NCBI RefSeq assembly: GCF_004912145.1
Contig: NZ_STGT01000010.1
Location: forward strand, 1 to 64,000
DNA from: Peteryoungia rhizophila
GTDB taxonomy: Bacteria; Pseudomonadota; Alphaproteobacteria; Rhizobiales; Rhizobiaceae
DNA: 64,000 nucleotides
Direction of reading: 5' to 3'
Positions 60,001-64,000 of this stretch are shown one piece after another. The position numbers and the translations under genes are program-made. Below the pieces are notes generated by a model. That model ran no database searches and had not been told where the DNA came from. It saw only the letters and a list, made by a program, of their open reading frames with translations. How positions within the stretch are numbered: position 1 is the stretch's first letter; each line of letters opens with the position of its first letter.

Positions 60001-60182
60001 ACCGATTTCTCGACCGTTTCGGCGCTCGCGCCGTTATAGCTTGCAGAGATCTGCACCGTTGTCGGTGCAATTTCCGGGTACTGCGCGATCGACAGCGTCG
60101 AGATCGCGAGCGCGCCGCCAAGCATGATGATGATCGCGATCACCCATGCGAAGATCGGGCGGCGAATGAAGTACTGAGCCAT
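57063..60182 (-). CDS. RND multidrug efflux permease (AcrB/MexB type)
   Basis: A 1,039-residue HAE1-class RND transporter with twelve membrane helices and two large periplasmic loops. The N-terminus (FIRRPIFAWVIAIIIM), proton-relay aspartates D406 and D407 (GLLVDDAIVVVENVER) and the second-half relay lysine region near GLAAKNAILIVEFAKD are intact. It exports hydrophobic drugs, detergents or plant compounds in exchange for protons. The MFP-RND-NodT order with a TetR gene upstream resembles AmeABC of Agrobacterium and Bep pumps of Brucella; the substrate is not readable from sequence. Confidence 0.95.
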   Translation of the reverse strand: MAQYFIRRPIFAWVIAIIIMLGGALAISTLSIAQYPEIAPTTVQISASYNGASAETVEKSVTSIIEDGMTGLDDLTYMTSSSSTGSASVSLTFGNSIDPEIAQVQVQNKLQLVQSQLPDTVQSAGISVTRSTSSILLVGALVSTDGARSNVELGDIFSSQIEDQIKRLEGVGSIEVFGTGYAMRVWLDPYKLNKFQLTPTDVTSAIQAQNTQVSVGALGSQPAPEGQQLTVTVTAQSQLQSVSDFEAIILKTETDGATVRLSDVARIEIGQESYGTKTRSNRNPATGFAVNLATGANALDTAERVKSQLDGIASSLPENVVITYPYDTTPFVELSIEKVVHTLIEAIVLVFVVLLVFLQNLRATIIPMIAVPVVLLGTFGILAMTGYSINTLTMFAMVLAIGLLVDDAIVVVENVERIMTEEGLSPLEATQKSMGEITGAIVGIALVLTAVFIPMAFFGGSTGIIYRQFSVTIVSAMLLSAVVAIVLTPALCATMLKPVDHHKPKRGPGAWFNRNFDRATGGYVSSIGYLLKRPMRVMLMFAVVIGGMSWLFLRLPSSFLPQEDQGVLMTIVQLPNGATVTRTEEIITKIEDYYLDKEKDAIQDVFSVSGFSFVGAGQNYALVFAKLKDFELRTDPQLGAAAVVQRAMGYFFTLRDAQVFPLQPPAIPGLGTSSGFSMYLVDSGKRGTEALTAASQQLMQAGSQNASVSSLRSNNPPAETQLKFLLDQEKMGAMGLDIATVNSMLSIIFAGRDVNDFTLNGELKPVYVQGDAPYRMQETAINDWHARNANGEMVPFSSFVKTEWISGAPTLSRYNGVGAISMEGAAGAGVSSGTAMDTMEELTANLDGGYTVAWQGISYQERLSGSQAPLLYALSVLIVFLCLAALYESWSIPFSVIMAVPVGVLGAVAAATVFGQSNDVYFKVGLLTTIGLAAKNAILIVEFAKDRQAAGLSVIDATLEAAKLRLRPIIMTSLAFILGVVPLAIATGAGSAAQNSIGIGVLGGMFTATALGIFFVPSFFVVIRQIFGGARPKDQLSQQ

Positions 60183-60223
60183 GGGTTATCCTTTACGCCT
60201 CGATTGCCTTGCCTGTCGCACGA

Positions 60224-61432
60224 TCAGGGTTGTGCAGCAGGGGCGGCAGCCGGGGCCGCGATCTCTTCGACGATCCCGTTTTCATTGATCTTGGCTTCGA
60301 CAGGCTGGACAGGGGCACCGTCGCCGATCCACTGGAATCCATCGACGATGAGCTTGTCGCCATCATTGATGCCGTTCGCGACGAGCCAGTTGGTGCCCGA
60401 GACCTGGGCTTCATCGAAGACCCGTGTCTCCACCTTGTTGTCAGCAGATACGAACATGGCCGAAAGCTCGCCGTTCGCCGCGCGTGTCGCAGCGCGCTGC
60501 GGGATCAGGTAGCCCTCTTCTGTCCCGACTGTCACCGTCGCACGGACATACATGCCGGGCAGGATCAAGCCTTCGGGATTGTCGAAAACGGCGCGGATCG
60601 AATAGGTGCCGGTAGTCTGGCTGACGGCCATTTCGGACATGTCGAGCTTGCCGACGACCGGATATTCGTGGCCATCTTCGAGCGTCAGCCGGATTTCAGT
60701 CGCGCCATTTTCGTTGCGATTGATGCGACCTTCGGTGATTGCCTCGCGCAGACGCAGGAGATTGACGCTGGATTCCGTCAGATCGATATAGATCGGGTCC
60801 AGGCGGCGCAGCGTCATCAGGGTGTCTGTCTGGTTTGCCGTGACAACATTGCCGATCGAGTAGCGCGACGCCGTCGTCACGCCTTCGAAGGGGGCGCGGA
60901 TCTCGGTCAGGGCAAGCTCAATCTCGGAGGAGCGCAAGGCGGCTTTCGCCTGGGCGACATCGGCTTCCGCCTGGAGGAGCGTTACCCGGGCATTTTCGAG
61001 CTCCACCTGGGTTGCGCCGCTGCCGACGAGGCGTTCCTGGCGTGCCAGATTGGACTGGGCGGTCGGTACGCCGGCCTCAGCTTTCTGGACGCTTGCCTGG
61101 GCCTGTGCCTGGGCGGCTCGGTAGGTGTCGTCTTCGATCTTGTAGAGCAGATCGCCTTCCTGGACCTCATTGCCTTCCTTGAAGGCAATTTCCTTGATCA
61201 CGCCGCTCACGCGCGGGCGGATCTCCGCTGTTTGAAAGGCGGCTGCGCGTCCGGGAAGTGTGGTCGTCAGCGTCTGTGGTGCCTTTTTCATTACGACGAC
61301 ACTCACGGCTGTAGGCGGACGTTCGCCACCAGGGGCCGCGCCAGCACCCTGGGCAGGTTCCTGATCGCTGCAGCCCGCGAGGATCGCGGTGCAAGCAAGA
61401 ATGACAGAGGCGAACTTGAGGCTTCGGCGCAT
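60224..61432 (-). CDS. RND efflux membrane-fusion lipoprotein (AcrA type)
   Basis: A 402-residue periplasmic adaptor. A lipoprotein signal with LAGC places the lipid on C21. Lipoyl half-motifs (RPRVSGVIKEI and LTEIRAPFEGVTT) flank a helical hairpin (about 100-175), followed by beta-barrel and membrane-proximal domains. It joins the RND permease (41 bases downstream) to the outer-membrane channel. The start at MRRSLKF is preceded by GGGA. A palindrome likely bound by the TetR regulator lies about 120-145 bases upstream. Confidence 0.93.
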   Translation of the reverse strand: MRRSLKFASVILACTAILAGCSDQEPAQGAGAAPGGERPPTAVSVVVMKKAPQTLTTTLPGRAAAFQTAEIRPRVSGVIKEIAFKEGNEVQEGDLLYKIEDDTYRAAQAQAQASVQKAEAGVPTAQSNLARQERLVGSGATQVELENARVTLLQAEADVAQAKAALRSSEIELALTEIRAPFEGVTTASRYSIGNVVTANQTDTLMTLRRLDPIYIDLTESSVNLLRLREAITEGRINRNENGATEIRLTLEDGHEYPVVGKLDMSEMAVSQTTGTYSIRAVFDNPEGLILPGMYVRATVTVGTEEGYLIPQRAATRAANGELSAMFVSADNKVETRVFDEAQVSGTNWLVANGINDGDKLIVDGFQWIGDGAPVQPVEAKINENGIVEEIAAPAAAPAAQP

Positions 61433-61548
61433 AGATAATCCCAAAAAATGACAGGGTCATAGGGGAGGACGCTCATCGTCACGGCGGGTACGCTGGATAC
61501 CCTAGTCATGAGAAAGGCGCCCCCGTCAGACACGATGGCAGGTCGTGG

Positions 61549-61576
61549 AAGTGACGTAAATCAGATATCGTCACTT
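61549..61576. promoter_or_regulatory. Candidate TetR operator of the efflux operon
   Basis: AAGTGACG and CGTCACTT, perfect 8-base arms 12 bases apart. The right arm overlaps the stop codon of the tetR gene, and the site precedes the efflux operon. No T-run follows, which argues against a terminator. Confidence 0.6.
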
Positions 61577-62236
61577 AACAAGTGGCAAGCGCAACGCCGC
61601 ATCAATCAAGGTGACCACATCGTTGCATCGTGTTGCCATAATGTCAGCATTTTCCAACCCGGTCATGACAGGATGAATGACGCAGGCGAGGGCATCGAAA
61701 GCCGCATTGGCGAAGCGCGGCACATCGGCAACCTTATACACACCCTCTCGAACTCCCGCTTCGATGATGTCTGTGATCGTCTCAACGACCATTTTCCGGA
61801 ATCGATCGCCACAGTCGAGCTCTTCGGTGATGGTGACAAGGATCATTTCGAAGACGAAGGGTGCGTCGAGGCGTCCGGACACATGTTCCTGCATAAGGTG
61901 GTGTGCGAGAGCAGACAGCCGTTCGGGAGCCGGGCAATCCCGCGACAGGACACGTAGCGAAGCAACCGTCTCCTCGATAGCTCTGGTCGCGATCGCATCG
62001 ACGAGACTGGTCTTTGTGCGGAAATGCTTGAAGACATTCGCCGGCGACATGGATAGCTCGGCTGCAATGTCTGCGATTGCGACACTGGCATAACCATGCG
62101 TGCGAAAGAGGCGTTCTGCCGTGTTCAGGATCTCTTCCCGCGTTTCCTCGGCGGATCTCCGAGGACGGCGTGCGACGGAACCTTTGAGTTCAGGTCCGCT
62201 GCAACTCCCCACGCGGGCGCGATATCCGTGATCCAT
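61571..62236 (-). CDS. TetR-family repressor of the efflux operon
   Basis: A 221-residue TetR/AcrR protein with an N-terminal HTH (about 28-75; ILNTAERLFRTHGYASVAIADIAAELSMSPANVFKHF) and an all-helical ligand domain. It is encoded upstream of and on the same strand as the pump genes, unlike the usual divergent layout, with 138 bases in between. A near-perfect operator candidate sits in that gap. AGGAGG before the ATG supports the start, 17 bases after the purC stop. Confidence 0.9.
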   Translation of the reverse strand: MDHGYRARVGSCSGPELKGSVARRPRRSAEETREEILNTAERLFRTHGYASVAIADIAAELSMSPANVFKHFRTKTSLVDAIATRAIEETVASLRVLSRDCPAPERLSALAHHLMQEHVSGRLDAPFVFEMILVTITEELDCGDRFRKMVVETITDIIEAGVREGVYKVADVPRFANAAFDALACVIHPVMTGLENADIMATRCNDVVTLIDAALRLPLVK

Positions 62237-62253
62237 GACGTTTCGGCCTCCTC

Positions 62254-63198
62254 CTAGCCGATGTAGCGAACCAGATTGTTATGGACCCGTGCTGAGGGGC
62301 TTTCGCCACTGTCGTCAGGCACGAAGGTCTCACCGGTGATCGCCTCATATGCCTTTATATAGACTCTCGAGGTCTCCTCGACCAGCGATGGAGGGATTTC
62401 GGGGATTTCGTCGGTATAGGGGTCGCAGCGTTCCGCGACCCATGCGCGGACGAAGTCCTTGTCGAAGCTCTGCGGGCGCTCGCCCTTTTCGAAGCTTGCC
62501 AGATAGCTGTCTGCGATCCAGTAGCGACTGCTGTCGGGCGTGTGGATCTCGTCGGCAAGAATGATCGTACCGTTTTCATCCGTGCCGAACTCATACTTGG
62601 TATCGACAAGGATCAGGCCGCGTTCGGCCGCGAGCTGCTGGCCTCTGGCAAAAAGTGCGAGCGCGTAGCGCGACAGCGTGTCCCACTGCTCGGCGGTCAA
62701 GAGTTTCTTTTCCACGATCTCGGCTGGCGTGAGCGGTTCGTCATGGCCGCCGTCGAACTCCTTGCTCGTCGGCGTGATGATCGGGGTCGGAAGCTTCTGG
62801 TTGTCGCGCATGCCGTCGGGGAGGGTGATCCCGTACATCTGGCGCTCGCCCTTCTTATAAAGCGTAAGGATCGAGGTCCCGGTGGTCCCGGCCAGATAAC
62901 CGCGCACGACGACTTCGACTGGCAGGATGTCGAGGCGCTTGCCGACCACGACATTGGGGTCGGGGTAGGCGATCACATGGTTGGGGCAGATGTCGTTCGT
63001 CTTCTCGAACCAGTAGCGGGCTGTCTGGGTCAACACTTGGCCCTTGTACGGAATGCAGGTGAGGATGCGATCGAAGGCGCTGAGGCGGTCCGTCGAGATG
63101 ATAATGCGGCTGCCGTCCGGAAGATCGTAATTCTCGCGCACCTTGCCACGATAGTAATTCGGCAGTTCCGGAAAATGGGCTTCGGACAGGATGCGCAT
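62254..63198 (-). CDS. purC: Phosphoribosylaminoimidazole-succinocarboxamide synthase, long form
   Basis: A 314-residue SAICAR synthetase that joins aspartate to CAIR in purine synthesis. Motifs [35 protein letters not shown] and VDTKYEFG are present. The length and the C-terminal extension match the longer, yeast Ade1-like form; many rhizobia also have a short purC next to purSQ, so this may be a second copy. GAGGATAT precedes the ATG. It is followed closely by the tetR gene. Confidence 0.93.
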   Translation of the reverse strand: MRILSEAHFPELPNYYRGKVRENYDLPDGSRIIISTDRLSAFDRILTCIPYKGQVLTQTARYWFEKTNDICPNHVIAYPDPNVVVGKRLDILPVEVVVRGYLAGTTGTSILTLYKKGERQMYGITLPDGMRDNQKLPTPIITPTSKEFDGGHDEPLTPAEIVEKKLLTAEQWDTLSRYALALFARGQQLAAERGLILVDTKYEFGTDENGTIILADEIHTPDSSRYWIADSYLASFEKGERPQSFDKDFVRAWVAERCDPYTDEIPEIPPSLVEETSRVYIKAYEAITGETFVPDDSGESPSARVHNNLVRYIG

Positions 63199-63282
63199 GG
63201 ATATCCTCGATGTCTCGACGGGCGGGGCACGCTACGGTGCGGTTTCTGCCTCGCGGTACCCGAAAGCTGTGGCCGTTTCAAA

Positions 63283-63311
63283 GAAAAAGCGCATGGCGAG
63301 AACCACGCGCT
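63283..63311 (-). terminator. Rho-independent terminator of the CbiM-like gene
   Basis: On the minus strand a 9-bp stem (one G-U pair) with a 6-base loop is followed by TTTTTCTTTG, about 20 bases after the stop of the CbiM-like gene. Confidence 0.8.
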
Positions 63312-63329
63312 CCTTCAATAGTCATGCAA

Positions 63330-64000
63330 TCAAGTGGCTGCGTGATGCAGACGGCCGTTAAAAAGACCGTTGTCGGTCGCCTTGCGCAGCGATTTGGCTC
63401 CGGCCAGAACTGCGAGATCGACGAGCGGTTCGACCAGGATCACCGTCATATAGGCCGCACCGAAGGTTGCGATGCTGCTCAGGCTCTCGGTGGTGAAGCC
63501 GTGACCATAGAGGGCCCAGAAGGCAACCCAGGCGACGATCCCGCCCTGATAGGTGGTCGAGAGGGCAAGGGCGTCGCGATAGCCGACGTCGACGTAAGCC
63601 TTCTTCTCCGGAATGATGCGGCGGGCGAGTTCGCCGATCGCAAAAAGCGGTATGATCAGCGTCGTAACATTCATTCCATATTGCGGAAGATCGAAGGGTG
63701 CAAAGAAGAGCCCCTGCAGGAGAAGGCCGAGTGCCAGACCGATCGAGGCGGCGCCGGCGCCAAAGATCAGGAAGAGCGTGGATCCCAGGATCAGGTGTAC
63801 TTCGGAGACGCCGACCGGATGATGTGGCAGAACCTCGAAGAAGGAGAAGACCAGCGCTGTCGTGATCAGGACCCGGCCTGCCAGGGAGGCGGGTGACGTC
63901 TTGGCCTTCAGGTCGTCCCTCGCCATCTTGGCGACGAGACCGAACGAGAGTGCGGCAGTTGCGTAGCTGAGTGCGAGCTTGGCGCCGTCCACGACGCCGG
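63330..64000 (-). CDS. cbiM: CbiM-like ECF transporter permease (5' end outside window)
   Basis: At least 223 residues, mostly membrane helices. The N-terminal region GVVDGAKLALSYATAA matches the family start (MHIEPGVVDGAK), so the true ATG lies a few codons beyond the window edge and the GTG at 63992 is internal. FEVLPHHPVGVSEVHLILGSTLF is the conserved His-rich CbiM core that binds cobalt or nickel. It is the substrate-specific part of an energy-coupling-factor transporter; partner genes are not visible here. Confidence 0.8.
   Translation of the reverse strand, partial: GVVDGAKLALSYATAALSFGLVAKMARDDLKAKTSPASLAGRVLITTALVFSFFEVLPHHPVGVSEVHLILGSTLFLIFGAGAASIGLALGLLLQGLFFAPFDLPQYGMNVTTLIIPLFAIGELARRIIPEKKAYVDVGYRDALALSTTYQGGIVAWVAFWALYGHGFTTESLSSIATFGAAYMTVILVEPLVDLAVLAGAKSLRKATDNGLFNGRLHHAAT

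Noticed and set aside
1-64000. tRNA or rRNA genes, CRISPR arrays, insertion sequences, integrases and phage genes
   Set aside because: I looked for T-loop motifs, regularly spaced repeats, transposase-like proteins and terminal inverted repeats on both strands and found none that hold up.

Overview
The window looks like a chromosomal segment of an alphaproteobacterium of the Rhizobiaceae (Rhizobium/Agrobacterium type). The evidence is high GC, short gaps with many ATGA/TGATG start-stop overlaps, an ExoD-family gene, rhizobial stress-gene promoters of the GGAAC-N16/17-CGTT type, a MFP-RND-NodT efflux operon, and the aminoacyl-carrier-protein ligase cluster known from Bradyrhizobium and Agrobacterium. 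I see no rRNA, tRNA, CRISPR array, insertion sequence or phage gene. It reads as stable core and semi-core genome.

Layout. 0-7 kb holds small stress and membrane genes (Pmp3-like, Bax-inhibitor-like, an ECF sigma/anti-sigma pair, ExoD, two tiny hydrophilic proteins sharing back-to-back stress promoters, a TerC/DUF475 protein, DUF1810, OsmC). 7-15 kb is an alpha-2-macroglobulin with a thioester, coupled to penicillin-binding protein 1C. 15-17 kb is a LysR regulator divergent from glutaryl-CoA dehydrogenase. 17-23 kb holds a PAS protein, glgX, more stress genes (DUF3008, SDR, MgtC, a 125-aa protein, a single-domain response regulator) and a stand-alone riboflavin synthase. 24-29 kb has a PfkB-type phosphofructokinase, exbB-exbD-tonB and a two-domain kinase. 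29-33 kb is an L-pipecolate to aminoadipate unit (amaA, amaB) with a divergent LysR paralogous to the one at gcdH. 33-38 kb has a tri-modular kinase/peptidase-like/aminotransferase protein and purU.

38-50 kb is the most interesting region. A secreted GH5 enzyme and two coupled glycosyltransferases (GT4 and a GumK-like glucuronosyltransferase) on the plus strand converge on a five-gene minus-strand operon: carrier protein, acyl-CoA-dehydrogenase-like flavoprotein, amino acid:carrier-protein ligase (a shortened class II synthetase), DUF1839 protein and a GH2 glycosidase. All five reading frames overlap or lie within 7 bases of each other. Directly upstream are epmB-epmA and, divergently, efp, so a second synthetase paralog that aminoacylates a protein lies next door. 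The ligase chemistry is known, but the end product of the cluster is not. The gene content suggests an amino acid tethered to a carrier protein, modified and transferred to a sugar or glycan.

50-64 kb holds a YdcH-like protein, an OxyR-like regulator lacking the redox cysteines, gabT-gabD with a divergent MerR/XRE/cupin regulator, a TetR-controlled MFP-RND-OMP pump, purC, and a CbiM-like permease cut by the window edge. Lysine carbon may tie several regions together: AmaA/AmaB make 2-aminoadipate, GabT/GabD-type enzymes can also act on 5-aminovalerate, and GcdH removes glutaryl-CoA. All functions are read from sequence features and family knowledge; none was checked by a database search.
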